From UBA5868 sp964482025 (lineage in GTDB: Bacteria; Pseudomonadota; Gammaproteobacteria; Pseudomonadales; Cellvibrionaceae), in NCBI GenBank assembly GCA_964482025.1, contig CAYZVN010000001.1:45415-109414 (forward strand): a stretch of 64,000 bases of DNA. The letters are read 5' to 3'. The notes under the pieces are model-generated. The model saw only the letters and a list, made by a program, of their open reading frames with translations, was not told where the DNA came from and did no database searches. The position numbers and the translations under genes are program-made. Shown here one piece after another: positions 8,701 to 17,842 of this stretch (positions are counted from its first letter, which is position 1; each line of letters opens with the position of its first letter).

Positions 8701-9356
8701 TCGACCCGGCACTCCATGCGGCACTCGCTCGCGGATTGGAGCTCAGTCTGAACCGCGCCCTCACCTATGACCCGGGCAGTCAAGCGGCGCTCGGCCAGCT
8801 CGCCGGCCAATGGCTGAAAGTCGAAATGCGCAAGCCCGATCTGTCGCTCTACTGCGGCTTCTCCTCCAGCGGCATCCAATTGTTCAGCTATCGCGAAGAG
8901 CCGCCGGATTGTACGCTCACCGGCACCGCACCCGCCTTGGTCAGCCTGCTCTGGCGCGAGCGGCACAGCTTGGCTGGCAGCGGCGTGGAGATCTCAGGTG
9001 ACATCGGCCTGCTGCACAAGCTGCAGCAAATTCTCGCCGACCTGGAGCTGGACTGGGAACAGCTGCTGTACGAGGCCATCGGCCTCGCAACCACTCCAGC
9101 GGCGGCCAATGTGTTGGGTTATCCGCTCGTCCACTTCCTACGCACAAGCGTCGCGCAGGTTCGCCGTCACGCCGAAGTCGCGCCGGACTGGTTTCAGGAT
9201 TATCTGACCGAAGAGGTTCGCCTGCTGCCATCGCCTCACGAAGTCGCGGCGTTTGCGGCAGATGTCGATGAATTGCGTGCCGCCACCGATCGCTTGGACG
9301 CGCGCCTGCACAAGTTGCGCCTTCAGATTGACCGAGAGAAGCCATCCCTTCCGTGA
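8697..9356 (+). CDS. ubiJ: Ubiquinone biosynthesis accessory factor UbiJ
   Basis: The 219-residue protein has an N-terminal SCP2-like lipid-binding domain (residues about 1-110) and a C-terminal helical end with a coiled-coil-like stretch (DELRAATDRLDARLHKLR). This fits UbiJ, the soluble lipid-binding scaffold of the Ubi metabolon that holds hydrophobic quinone intermediates. Start is TTG at 8697, overlapping the ubiE stop (TTGA). The gene's own TGA overlaps the GTG start of ubiB. The call rests on the operon position as much as on sequence, because SCP2 domains are poorly conserved. Confidence 0.9.
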   Translation: MIDPALHAALARGLELSLNRALTYDPGSQAALGQLAGQWLKVEMRKPDLSLYCGFSSSGIQLFSYREEPPDCTLTGTAPALVSLLWRERHSLAGSGVEISGDIGLLHKLQQILADLELDWEQLLYEAIGLATTPAAANVLGYPLVHFLRTSVAQVRRHAEVAPDWFQDYLTEEVRLLPSPHEVAAFAADVDELRAATDRLDARLHKLRLQIDREKPSLP

Positions 9357-10972
9357 CTCAATTCCGCCGCCTGCTCACCATTCTCGCCACTTTCGGCCGC
9401 TATCGTATTGACGAGCTGCTGCCGGACCACACCCGGCCGCGGGCACTCAGCTGGCTGCTGCGCCCCTTCCACCGGAGCAGTACGGCAGGCCTGAGCCGCG
9501 GCGAGCGCCTACGGCGTGCGCTGGAAGATCTGGGGCCGATTTTCATCAAGTTCGGCCAGCTGCTGTCCACCCGCCCCGATTTATTGCCCCCCGATATAGT
9601 GCAAGAGCTGAATAAGCTGCAGGATCGGGTGCCGCCATTTCCGAGCGCGCAATTTCGCGCTCAAGTCGAGCAGGCGCTCGGGCAGCCGCTGACGGAAGCC
9701 TTTGCCGAATTCGACTCCGAGCCCCTGGCCTCGGCCTCGATCGCCCAGGTCCACGCTGCGCGCTTGCCCGACGGCACTGAGGTGGTGGTCAAATCTGTAC
9801 GCCCGGGGATCGAAAAGGTGATCGAACAGGACGTCGCGCTGATGGCCTGGCTGGCAAAGCTGGTTGAGCGCTACAGCCCAAACGGCGAGCGCCTGCGCCC
9901 GGTTCAGGTAGTGGAGGAATACCGCCAGACCATCTTCGATGAGCTCGACTTAATGCGGGAAGCGGCCAACGCCGCCCAGTTGCGGCGCAATTTCGAAACC
10001 TCGCCGATGCTGTACGTGCCGCGCATCCACTGGCAATGGTGCCGCCGCCAAGTGCTGGTGATGGAGCGTATTTACGGCGCCCAGGTGACTGATCTGGACA
10101 CCCTGCGACAGCACAATGTCGACATCAAACTGCTGGCGGAACGCGGGGTGGAAATCTTTTTCACTCAGGTCTTCGAGCACAACTTCTTCCACGCCGATAT
10201 GCACCCAGGGAACGTCTATGTCTCTTTAGAAAACCCGGATGACCCCAGCTACATTGCCCTGGATATGGCGATTATCGGCTCGCTGTCGCGAGAGGACCAG
10301 TTCTACCTTGCGCGCAATCTGCTGGCTATGTTTCGGCGGGATTACCGCCAGGTGGCCGAACTCCATGTGCTCTCCGGCTGGGTACCCAAAGACACCTCCA
10401 TCGGCGCCTTTGAAGCCGCGATACGCACGGTCTGTGAACCCATCTTCGCCAAGCCCATCAAGGATATTTCCTTTGGTGATGCGCTCATCACCCTGTTCCA
10501 GACAGCGCGCCGCTTCGATATGCCAGTGCAACCGCAGCTGGTGCTGCTGCAGAAAACCCTGGTCAATATTGAAGGGCTCGGCCGCCAGCTCTACCCGGAG
10601 CTGGATCTGTGGGAAACCGCCCACCCGTTCCTCGAGCGCTGGCTAAAAAAACGCTTCCATCCCGTTACCCTGTTCCACGAGCTGCGTCGCCAAGCGCCGG
10701 AATGGATGGAAAAGTTTCCCGAGGTCCCCCATTTGGTGCTGGATACCATCGGCAAAATCAACGACCTGGGGAGTACGGCGCCACAGTTGCGACAAACGGG
10801 TGGATTGCTGCAGGATTACGCCCGCCAGAGGCGCCAGCGCAAACGCCGACGCGCCATAGCCGCAGCGGCATTTGCCGGGGCGGGCTACTGGCTGTGGCCA
10901 AGTTTGGCTGGAGCGCCACTTGAAGGCGTGCTCTTGGCCGCCATCGGCCTTGCGGCCCTGTTGCTGAGTTAA
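9353..10972 (+). CDS. ubiB: Ubiquinone biosynthesis regulatory protein kinase UbiB
   Basis: This 539-residue member of the ABC1/ADCK/UbiB atypical kinase family carries the KxGQ motif (IFIKFGQLLSTRPDLLP, around residue 65). It also has the alanine-rich loop (EPLASASIAQVHAA) in place of a protein-kinase glycine loop, the lysine in VVVKSVRPG, and the catalytic HADMHPGN motif near residue 281. The last 40 residues contain hydrophobic membrane-anchor segments. UbiB is an inner-membrane ATPase needed for efficient coenzyme Q synthesis. It starts at GTG 9353, overlapping ubiJ by 4 bases, and dtd follows after only 4 bases. Confidence 0.96.
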   Translation: MTQFRRLLTILATFGRYRIDELLPDHTRPRALSWLLRPFHRSSTAGLSRGERLRRALEDLGPIFIKFGQLLSTRPDLLPPDIVQELNKLQDRVPPFPSAQFRAQVEQALGQPLTEAFAEFDSEPLASASIAQVHAARLPDGTEVVVKSVRPGIEKVIEQDVALMAWLAKLVERYSPNGERLRPVQVVEEYRQTIFDELDLMREAANAAQLRRNFETSPMLYVPRIHWQWCRRQVLVMERIYGAQVTDLDTLRQHNVDIKLLAERGVEIFFTQVFEHNFFHADMHPGNVYVSLENPDDPSYIALDMAIIGSLSREDQFYLARNLLAMFRRDYRQVAELHVLSGWVPKDTSIGAFEAAIRTVCEPIFAKPIKDISFGDALITLFQTARRFDMPVQPQLVLLQKTLVNIEGLGRQLYPELDLWETAHPFLERWLKKRFHPVTLFHELRRQAPEWMEKFPEVPHLVLDTIGKINDLGSTAPQLRQTGGLLQDYARQRRQRKRRRAIAAAAFAGAGYWLWPSLAGAPLEGVLLAAIGLAALLLS

Positions 10973-10976
10973 GATC

Positions 10977-11414
10977 ATGAAAGTCCTTCTCCAAAGAGTG
11001 ACGAGCGCACGGGTGGACGTGGCCGGAGAAACCGTTGGCGCCATCCAACAGGGTCTGCTGTTGCTGGTGGGCATAGAGCGACACGACACGGCTGAAGGCA
11101 TATCCCGCATGGTGGACAAGCTGTTGGCCTATCGGGTTTTCGCCGATACTGCGGGCAAGATGAATTTAAGCGTGCGCGACATAGGCGGGGGAGTAATGGC
11201 CGTCTCTCAATTCACCTTGGCGGCGGATACCCAAAAAGGTCTGCGCCCGAGTTTTTCCTGCGCGGCACCTCCGCAACAAGCAGCCGATTTATTCGAGTTG
11301 CTGGTGCACCAGCTGCGCGAGCGGCACGCTCCGGTGGCCTGCGGAGTATTTGCGGCGGACATGCAGGTACATCTCGTTAATGACGGTCCCGTGACCTTTA
11401 TGCTTCAACAGTGA
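10977..11414 (+). CDS. dtd: D-aminoacyl-tRNA deacylase Dtd
   Basis: The 145-residue protein begins MKVLLQRVTSARVDV. It carries both catalytic-site signatures of Dtd, SQFTLAAD near residue 78 and the Gly-Pro motif NDGPVTF near residue 137. Dtd hydrolyses D-amino acids (and glycine mischarged on tRNA-Ala) from tRNA, and so proofreads homochirality. Length and ends match the bacterial family exactly. It lies 4 bases after ubiB and is probably the last gene of that operon. A weak GTGAACCC/GGGTTCGCAC hairpin without a T run follows at about 11420. Confidence 0.96.
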   Translation: MKVLLQRVTSARVDVAGETVGAIQQGLLLLVGIERHDTAEGISRMVDKLLAYRVFADTAGKMNLSVRDIGGGVMAVSQFTLAADTQKGLRPSFSCAAPPQQAADLFELLVHQLRERHAPVACGVFAADMQVHLVNDGPVTFMLQQ

Positions 11415-11524
11415 AAAAGGTGAACCCGTGAGGGTTCGCACAATAAACAGTGAGTCAGATTCGTCGACAAAAACCGAAAACTCAGCACAATTAAACGATT
11501 AACAACTCAATAAGAGGACTCAGT

Positions 11525-11749
11525 ATGGAACCCGTTTCTGCTCTTTTAATGACCTTTGGCGTTGTTCTAGTGGCGATCAGTTGGTTTTACTTAATGTTTG
11601 TTGCCTTCGAAGACGATTTCAACTGGGGCTTGTGCACGGTGTTCCTGCCGCCGCTCTCCTATCTCTATGCCTGCCTCAATTGGAATAAAGTCAAAGGTGT
11701 GCTGGGCTTAGCCATCCTCGGTTGGGTCCTTATTATTGTCGGCTGGTAA
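11525..11749 (+). CDS. Small membrane protein of unknown function
   Basis: The 74-residue protein has an N-terminal transmembrane segment (residues about 5-28), a short polar loop with FEDDFNWGL, a Pro/Tyr/Cys-containing middle hydrophobic stretch (FLPPLSYLYACL) and a C-terminal hydrophobic segment ending VLIIVGW. A good ribosome site (AAGAGGA) lies just upstream. The gene is monocistronic between dtd and the heme-protein cluster. I do not recognise a named family. Confidence 0.65.
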   Translation: MEPVSALLMTFGVVLVAISWFYLMFVAFEDDFNWGLCTVFLPPLSYLYACLNWNKVKGVLGLAILGWVLIIVGW

Positions 11750-11950
11750 TTTTCCACATTTCTCTCCCCACAATTTGCAGCTACACTCAATCAGAGCGCT
11801 CCGCGCCTTCCATTAGGTGCGGGCGACTCCGTCGCCTGACCTGACATAGCCTCATCTTAACGACTGCAGTTATTCAAAAAGCGCATAAAGCAGCGGCGCC
11901 TTTTTCAATATGTTCGTGACTGTTAACAGACCGGATTATTGGGAGGCCAG

Positions 11951-12976
11951 ATGAACCACGAACGGACAGAGAAGGATTTTTTCGAGGACAAACTGATTGC
12001 CCTGCTGCGCGCAAAAATGTCTCGAGAAACACCGGGCTTTATGCAGCGCGATGCGCACCCAAAGCAGCACGGGCTCGTCAAGGCACAGTTTAAGGTCGTC
12101 GATAATTTACCGCCCCACCTGCAGCACGGCGTTTTAGTTTCGGGACAGCACTATGACGCCTGGGTACGATTTTCCAACCAATACGCACCCCCGAGACCCG
12201 ATACCAAAAAAGATATTCGCGGCGCCGCAATCAAACTGATGAATGTACCCGGCGACAAGCTCGACGCCGATGATGGCAACACCACCAGTCAAGACTTCGT
12301 TACCATTTCCACTCCGATCTTCGTTACCCGCACGGTCGAAGAATTTTGTTATTTGCTCAACGCTTTGGTCAAAGGCAAGTTTGCCTTGCTACTGCACTTT
12401 CTGCGTTATCCCCGATCGCTTTGGAACTTACTCAGATCCAATAAATGTTACTGGAGCCCATTGCAGGCGCGCTACTGGAGCACCACCCCCTATCAATTGG
12501 GGCCGCGACAAGTTGTCAAATATTCGCTGATCCCGCAAGCGGGCGCTGTGAATAAAATACCGCGCGCTGCCGGATCCGACTTCTTGCGCGAAAATATGAT
12601 CGCGCAATTGCAGGAAAATGATTTCAATTTTGACTTTTGTGTGCAATTGCAGACTGACTCAAAGCTCATGCCGATAGAAGACTCCGGCAAGCTCTGGCGC
12701 GAAGATATTTCGCCGTTTATAAAGGTCGCAACCCTGGCCATCCCGCGGCAAATTTTTGCGACTCCCGCGCAAGACGCTTACGGCGCTTACTTATCGTTTA
12801 ACCCATGGCACAGCCTTTCGGCGCACCGTCCGCTTGGCAGTATCAACCGGGCTCGCCAGAGGGTTTACAGCGCGTTGTCGAGCTTTCGTCATCAGCACAA
12901 CCATCAGCCGCAAATCGAACCCATCAACTACGATCTACCCGATGATTTGCCGACGATTAAAGAGCAGGCCTCTTAA
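11951..12976 (+). CDS. Catalase-like heme protein (y4iL-like branch)
   Basis: The protein has 341 residues from the ATG at 11951, with GGGAGG just ahead; the TTG at 11939 overlaps that ribosome site and is not used. It belongs to the catalase superfamily but is shorter than true catalases. Visible signatures are HPKQHGLVKAQFKVV near residue 35 (with the likely distal His), DAWVRFSN, RGAAIKLMNVPG and, near the C-terminus, WHSLSAHRPLGSINRARQR followed by VY. That last region is where the family places the proximal heme tyrosine. Relatives include allene-oxide-synthase-like and other hydroperoxide-metabolising proteins, and catalase activity itself is often absent. It leads a five-gene same-strand cluster with a DyP peroxidase and an ABC exporter. 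Confidence 0.8.
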   Translation: MNHERTEKDFFEDKLIALLRAKMSRETPGFMQRDAHPKQHGLVKAQFKVVDNLPPHLQHGVLVSGQHYDAWVRFSNQYAPPRPDTKKDIRGAAIKLMNVPGDKLDADDGNTTSQDFVTISTPIFVTRTVEEFCYLLNALVKGKFALLLHFLRYPRSLWNLLRSNKCYWSPLQARYWSTTPYQLGPRQVVKYSLIPQAGAVNKIPRAAGSDFLRENMIAQLQENDFNFDFCVQLQTDSKLMPIEDSGKLWREDISPFIKVATLAIPRQIFATPAQDAYGAYLSFNPWHSLSAHRPLGSINRARQRVYSALSSFRHQHNHQPQIEPINYDLPDDLPTIKEQAS

Positions 12977-13000
12977 TGACTGCGGCAGCAAGGAGCCTAT

Positions 13001-13681
13001 ATGTCTAATATAGCCGGTAAGGCGTATGCCATGAATGTGATTACACCGCTTGGACGCTGGTGGGTTTTTCTTAATTTGGCGATCTTCAAGCTGGCAAAGA
13101 CGCCCGTGCTTCGCCGCCGATTCAACGGTCTGAAGGCGCTGTCCCTGATTCATTACGCGCGCTGGGTAGTGATCCGGAAAAACCAATTTCCCCGTTTAGC
13201 CGAAACTCAGCCCAAAGAAAAATTAACCTATCCCTATATGGTATTTTTCAGCAATTTTAATGGCAGCTGGACGCAATATGTCGACTCTTTCCATATGGCG
13301 ATTCCGCGAGGGCTCGATTTGATGTGGAAGAATAATATCCGCTATCCAAAGTCGGTGCCTTTGCAGCCCTTTCACCGCTATATCCTGCACAACCAAATTT
13401 GGACCGACCATTATTACAGTGCCTACCCATTGGCCTCCGCTAATGACATCAAGGCCGCGATCATGCTCAAGGCCGCTCTGATTGATTTTATTGCGCACAC
13501 AGAGGAGGTAACCGACGAGGAGTTTGCGCGGTTGTATAAGGCGATGCTTTTTAATATCCAAGAACACCTTGGCAAGCTCGCGCATGCCCCAGTCGTTAAT
13601 CTTGCCAACCAGGCGACGCAAGAACGCCGACGCCTCAACCAGCTTTATGGAAGACTCGAAAGCCAATCATCGCGAGAATAG
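13001..13681 (+). CDS. Unknown protein A of the heme-peroxidase cluster
   Basis: The 226-residue protein starts at ATG 13001 with AAGGAG just upstream. It has one moderately hydrophobic N-terminal segment (WWVFLNLAIF) and no clear signal peptide. The central block at residues 79-110 contains the pattern Y-x-V-F-x-x-N-F-x-G, then Y, F, D and W. The next gene's product has the same pattern at the same residue numbers. No known enzyme motif was recognised. It lies 24 bases after the catalase-like gene and 3 bases before its paralogue, so it is part of the operon and presumably supports the two heme proteins or handles their substrate. Confidence 0.7.
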   Translation: MSNIAGKAYAMNVITPLGRWWVFLNLAIFKLAKTPVLRRRFNGLKALSLIHYARWVVIRKNQFPRLAETQPKEKLTYPYMVFFSNFNGSWTQYVDSFHMAIPRGLDLMWKNNIRYPKSVPLQPFHRYILHNQIWTDHYYSAYPLASANDIKAAIMLKAALIDFIAHTEEVTDEEFARLYKAMLFNIQEHLGKLAHAPVVNLANQATQERRRLNQLYGRLESQSSRE

Positions 13682-13684
13682 CTT

Positions 13685-14296
13685 ATGCGCTCTGATTTTG
13701 CGGAACCCACACCGCTTACATTATTGAGCCCGATTAACAACGGCAGCTTGGGCGAGCAGAGTTATGCGGCCTTAACGCGCCAGTATTTGCAGTCGCTCGA
13801 AAGCCACGACCTAAGTCCGATGGCGCGCGTTCCCAATACGTTTTTGTGTCGGTTTTTTATTTTAAATGATGTTTTTTACGAAGGCTCCCCAGCACAGGAA
13901 GATCATCTGCAATCCAAGTATTTAGTATTTTGCGGCAATTTCTACGGCGAGGTGGACGCCTACTTGCGCGGCTTTTGGCAACACGCACGCGAGCATATTG
14001 ATAAAACTTGGCAGTATTGCGTCGCCTTTGATCAAGTGACCGATGAAAATTCTTTTATTGATTACATCAAAAAGTGCACGGTAAAAACCACATTTTATTT
14101 TAACGGATCCAGCGGCGAGCCTCTGGCAGAGCAATTAAAAGCCCTTTATTTGAAGCAGGAATTATCACAGTTTGCCTGTGATACTCAGGGCCAGTCGCCC
14201 CAACAATTACGCGCGGCCTTCCGCCATTTTATTGCCCGCACTAAGCCGACTGATCTGGAGGCGCCCAGCTGGAGCCCCGGGCAAAACTTTCTCTGA
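13685..14296 (+). CDS. Unknown protein B of the heme-peroxidase cluster (distant paralogue of A)
   Basis: The 203-residue protein has no signal peptide or membrane segment. Residues 79-110 show the pattern Y-L-V-F-x-x-N-F-x-G, then Y93, F97, D106 and W109, matching the preceding protein position for position without gaps. About 10 of 32 residues are identical there. This suggests an old tandem duplication, possibly giving a heterodimer. The start at ATG 13685 is 3 bases after the previous stop. The DyP peroxidase gene starts 13 bases after its stop. The function is unknown. Confidence 0.68.
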   Translation: MRSDFAEPTPLTLLSPINNGSLGEQSYAALTRQYLQSLESHDLSPMARVPNTFLCRFFILNDVFYEGSPAQEDHLQSKYLVFCGNFYGEVDAYLRGFWQHAREHIDKTWQYCVAFDQVTDENSFIDYIKKCTVKTTFYFNGSSGEPLAEQLKALYLKQELSQFACDTQGQSPQQLRAAFRHFIARTKPTDLEAPSWSPGQNFL

Positions 14297-14309
14297 CCAG
14301 GGAGCGAGT

Positions 14310-15878
14310 ATGAGCGCGCACGGTTTAGACCTCGATGACATCCAGGGCAATATCGTCAAAGCCTATGGCCGCTTCGGCTACCCTAAGGCGCGCTATATAT
14401 TCTTTCAATTTCACGATATGGACGGCGGGCGCGGCTTTCTTCGCGCGGTCTTGCCACTACTAACCACCAGCCGGCCGTGGTTCGCTAACACTCGACTACC
14501 GGACGCCACCACCAACATTGCCTTTAGCTATCAAGGGCTCAAACACCTGGGTCTGCCCACCCGCTCGCTGCACAGCTTTCCCGAGGAGTTCAGCATGGGC
14601 ATGAAAGCGCGTGCCGATATCCTCGGCGACGATGGCCCGAGCGCTGCACACCACTGGGACCCCATTTGGCAAAACGACAAATGTGTCCATATGTTCATGT
14701 CCATCAACGCCCGCAGCGACACCGCCCTCGAAGCCCGCTACGCCGAAATCCAAATCTGTCTCGCCCCCTATCAACAAGGTGGCCAGGTGGAGCAACTGAG
14801 TGGCAACAGGGGCGCTCACAGTGGCGAGATGGCCTATCAAGACGCTGCAGCAGTGGTAATCGACGGCAAGATCACCGCCAAAGAGCATTTTGGTTATACC
14901 GATGGCATTTCCGACCCATACTTCAAGGGCAGCGGCAGCAATCCCGAAAACCTGATCGGCGGCGGTAAACCCACCCGCCGGGACCCCGCCACGCCCAGCG
15001 GGTGGGAACCGCTGGCAACCGGCGAGTTTATTCTCGGCTACAGGGACGAGACGCAAGAATTGCCCATAGCACCGGTACCGCGCCTGCTGTCCTACAACGG
15101 CACCTTTATGGTGTACCGCAAGCTGCACGAAAATGTGGGCTCCTTCAACCGTTACATCCGCGAACTCGGCGCCGACTTTCCCGGCGGGCCGGAAGCATTG
15201 GTGGCGAAAATGTCGGGGCGCTGGCGCAACGGCGCGCCCGTTGTCACATTTCCTACCCAACCAGAAGCCGACGCTTTTATTGCCGAATTGGAAGCGGCCC
15301 GTGTCGCAGTGCAAAAGGCCGATGACGAAAAGCAAAAGGCCCAAGCCCAGGCGCATTTCAATCAGCTGCGTAGACGGCTTACCGGTTTTAACTTTAACCA
15401 GGACCTCAAGGGCGCGCGCTGCCCCATGGGATCGCATATTCGCCGCACGAATCCGCGCGGATGCCTGGAATACGGTATGAAAAACGCCTTCTCGACACCC
15501 GGCGCGCTCGATAACCGGCGGCGTATTCTGCGCCGCGGCCTGCCCTACGGAGAGGTGACGAACCCGGCGTCGGATGACGGCGAGCACGGCGTTATTTTTA
15601 TGGCGATAGGCAGCAGCATTGAACGGCAATTTGAATTCGTGCAGCAACAATGGATCAATTACGGCAACGACTTCAAGCTGGCCAACCAGCGGGATCCGCT
15701 CCTCGGTAATCACCACGGTAACAGCGACTTTATGATCGAAGGCAGCAGCGCCGAAAACCCGCCGTTCTTTTGTCCGCGCCTGCCGCGCTTCGTCACCACT
15801 CGCGGCGGCGAATATTTTTTTATCCCCAGCCTTACCGCCGTCCGCATGATGGCCGACAACCTGGTCGACCCCACCTAA
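14310..15878 (+). CDS. DyP-type heme peroxidase
   Basis: The protein has 522 residues from the ATG at 14310, which has GGGAGCG ahead of it. Family-defining residues are present: the GxxDG motif in GYTDGISDPYF with catalytic Asp198, the proximal heme ligand His376 in PMGSHIRRTNPRG, and distal Arg439 in MAIGSSIERQFEFVQQQW. There is no Tat or Sec signal, so it should act in the cytoplasm or inside a compartment. The length fits the long forms of the family. DyP enzymes oxidise dyes, phenolics, lignin models and other bulky donors with hydrogen peroxide. Linkage to a catalase-like protein and an ABC exporter suggests a dedicated, as yet unknown substrate. Confidence 0.9.
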   Translation: MSAHGLDLDDIQGNIVKAYGRFGYPKARYIFFQFHDMDGGRGFLRAVLPLLTTSRPWFANTRLPDATTNIAFSYQGLKHLGLPTRSLHSFPEEFSMGMKARADILGDDGPSAAHHWDPIWQNDKCVHMFMSINARSDTALEARYAEIQICLAPYQQGGQVEQLSGNRGAHSGEMAYQDAAAVVIDGKITAKEHFGYTDGISDPYFKGSGSNPENLIGGGKPTRRDPATPSGWEPLATGEFILGYRDETQELPIAPVPRLLSYNGTFMVYRKLHENVGSFNRYIRELGADFPGGPEALVAKMSGRWRNGAPVVTFPTQPEADAFIAELEAARVAVQKADDEKQKAQAQAHFNQLRRRLTGFNFNQDLKGARCPMGSHIRRTNPRGCLEYGMKNAFSTPGALDNRRRILRRGLPYGEVTNPASDDGEHGVIFMAIGSSIERQFEFVQQQWINYGNDFKLANQRDPLLGNHHGNSDFMIEGSSAENPPFFCPRLPRFVTTRGGEYFFIPSLTAVRMMADNLVDPT

Positions 15879-15954
15879 GTGGCGACGGCAGGCTCCATCC
15901 ACCGGAAGGCCTGTGGCATACTCCGCCCCTCTTTGCCTTATCCCGAGTCGTTCG

Positions 15955-17778
15955 ATGATTTTTGCGTTTTTTGAGAGGCTTCTAAATCCCTTTCCACAAC
16001 AAACACCCCAGCAGCCGCCGGGCACTTTCCTCGCGTTTTGCCGCCACTACACCACCGGCAGCTTTCGCTTTCTGGCGCTGATGGCGGCACTGACTGCTTG
16101 CGTGGCTACCATAGAGGTGTTTCTGTTCCGCTTCCTCGGCGAGCTGGTCGATTGGCTGACCACTTACCAGCCCGACCAATTGATGCAAGAGGTTGGACCG
16201 CGACTGTGGTGGATGGCAGGACTCGTCGTTGTGGGCTTGCCGCTGGCGATTTTTTTCCATGCCACGGTCATTCACCAAACGCTGTTAGGCAATTTCCCCA
16301 TGCGTATCCGCTGGCAGGGCCACCGCTATCTGCTCAGCCAAAGCTTAAGTTTTTACCAAGACGAATTTGCCGGCCGGGTCGCCACCAAGCTCATGCAAAC
16401 CTCGCTGGCGGTGCGCGAAACGCTGATGAAACTGCTGGATGTATTCCTCTACAGCAGCGTGTTCTTTATCGGTATTCTCGCCATGACCGGTGCCATGGAC
16501 TGGCGCCTGACCTTGCCCTTCCTCGCGTGGCTGGCGTGCTACATAACGGCGTTGTTCTATTTTGTTCCCCGGCTCCAAAGCATCGCCCAGCGGCAGGCGG
16601 ATGCGCGCTCGGAAATGACCGGCCGCATTGTCGATACTTACACCAATATCACCACCATCAAACTCTTCTCCCACTCCCAGCGAGAAGCCGAATACGTACG
16701 CACCAGCATGGATGACTTTCTGCAAACGGTGCATCCGCAAATGCGCTTGGTCACCCGGTTTGTCACCACCGTTTGGACGCTCAACGCGCTGTTGATCTTC
16801 GGTGTTTGCGCCTCCGCCATTTTGCTTTGGAGCGGCAATCACGTGAGCACTGGCGCCATAGCCGCAGCCGTGGGTGTGGTGATGCGTCTATACGGGATGT
16901 CACAGTGGGTTATGTGGGAGGTCTCCGGCCTGTTCGAAAATATCGGCACCGTTCACGACGGCATGCAGACGCTCGCCCGCTCGCGCCAGATCATCGACGC
17001 GCCGAACGCGGCACCCTTGAAGATTGAGCGCGGGGAAATCGAGTTTCGCGACCTCTCATTCCATTACGGCAAGGGTGGCGGGGTCATTGATCATTTCAAT
17101 TTGACCATCCGTGCGGGCGAAAAAGTGGGCTTGGTGGGACGCTCGGGGGCGGGCAAGAGCACCTTGGTGAACTTGCTGCTGCGCTTCTATGACGTGGAGT
17201 CGGGGCAGATCCTGATCGATGGCCAGAACATCGCCGACGTGCAGCAGGAATCTCTGCGCAGCAATATCGGCATGGTGACTCAAGACACCTCCTTACTGCA
17301 CCGCTCAGTGCGCGAAAACCTACTGTACGGACGACCGGATGCCAGCGAAGAGGAGATGCACCGAGCAGCGCAACAGGCCAAAGCCGACGAGTTTATTGCC
17401 GAACTGGAAGATCACAAGGGCAGGCGCGGTTACGACTCCCACGTGGGCGAGCGGGGGGTGAAGCTCTCGGGCGGTCAGCGCCAGCGTATCGCCATTGCGC
17501 GGGTATTGCTGAAAAACGCACCCATTCTAATTCTTGATGAAGCCACCTCGGCGCTGGATTCCGAGGTGGAAAACGCCATTCAAGAGAGCTTGAATGAGCT
17601 GATGGCGGACAAGACAGTGATCGCCATAGCCCACCGACTTTCCACCATAGCGGCTATGGACCGGCTGATCGTCCTCGATGGCGGCAGAATCGTGGAGCAG
17701 GGCACTCACCGCGAGCTGCTTGCGCAAAATGGCTTGTACGCGCAGCTTTGGGCACACCAGTCGGGGGGATTTCTCTAA
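15955..17778 (+). CDS. ABC exporter (fused membrane and ATPase domains)
   Basis: The protein has 607 residues from the ATG at 15955, with six hydrophobic segments in residues about 30-330. The nucleotide-binding domain follows: Walker A GRSGAGKST near residue 398, ABC signature LSGGQRQRIAIARVLL, Walker B ILILDEATSALDSE and the H-loop AHRLSTI. The half-transporter layout is that of type IV (formerly type I) exporters, which work as homodimers to move lipids, peptides or small molecules out of the cytoplasm. It follows the DyP gene after 76 bases on the same strand and is probably the transport arm of that cluster. The substrate is unknown. Confidence 0.88.
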   Translation: MIFAFFERLLNPFPQQTPQQPPGTFLAFCRHYTTGSFRFLALMAALTACVATIEVFLFRFLGELVDWLTTYQPDQLMQEVGPRLWWMAGLVVVGLPLAIFFHATVIHQTLLGNFPMRIRWQGHRYLLSQSLSFYQDEFAGRVATKLMQTSLAVRETLMKLLDVFLYSSVFFIGILAMTGAMDWRLTLPFLAWLACYITALFYFVPRLQSIAQRQADARSEMTGRIVDTYTNITTIKLFSHSQREAEYVRTSMDDFLQTVHPQMRLVTRFVTTVWTLNALLIFGVCASAILLWSGNHVSTGAIAAAVGVVMRLYGMSQWVMWEVSGLFENIGTVHDGMQTLARSRQIIDAPNAAPLKIERGEIEFRDLSFHYGKGGGVIDHFNLTIRAGEKVGLVGRSGAGKSTLVNLLLRFYDVESGQILIDGQNIADVQQESLRSNIGMVTQDTSLLHRSVRENLLYGRPDASEEEMHRAAQQAKADEFIAELEDHKGRRGYDSHVGERGVKLSGGQRQRIAIARVLLKNAPILILDEATSALDSEVENAIQESLNELMADKTVIAIAHRLSTIAAMDRLIVLDGGRIVEQGTHRELLAQNGLYAQLWAHQSGGFL

Positions 17779-17842
17779 ACCCAGCCGCTACTCCCTAGGG
17801 GCCGGGTAAAGTGGCTTATTAGAGAAAAGCGCTTGCTTGGAC

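Noticed and set aside
14496..16025. 509-codon open frame on the minus strand
   Set aside because: It is a shadow antisense to the DyP peroxidase, whose catalytic motifs are all in the plus frame. GC-rich codon structure keeps the opposite frame open.
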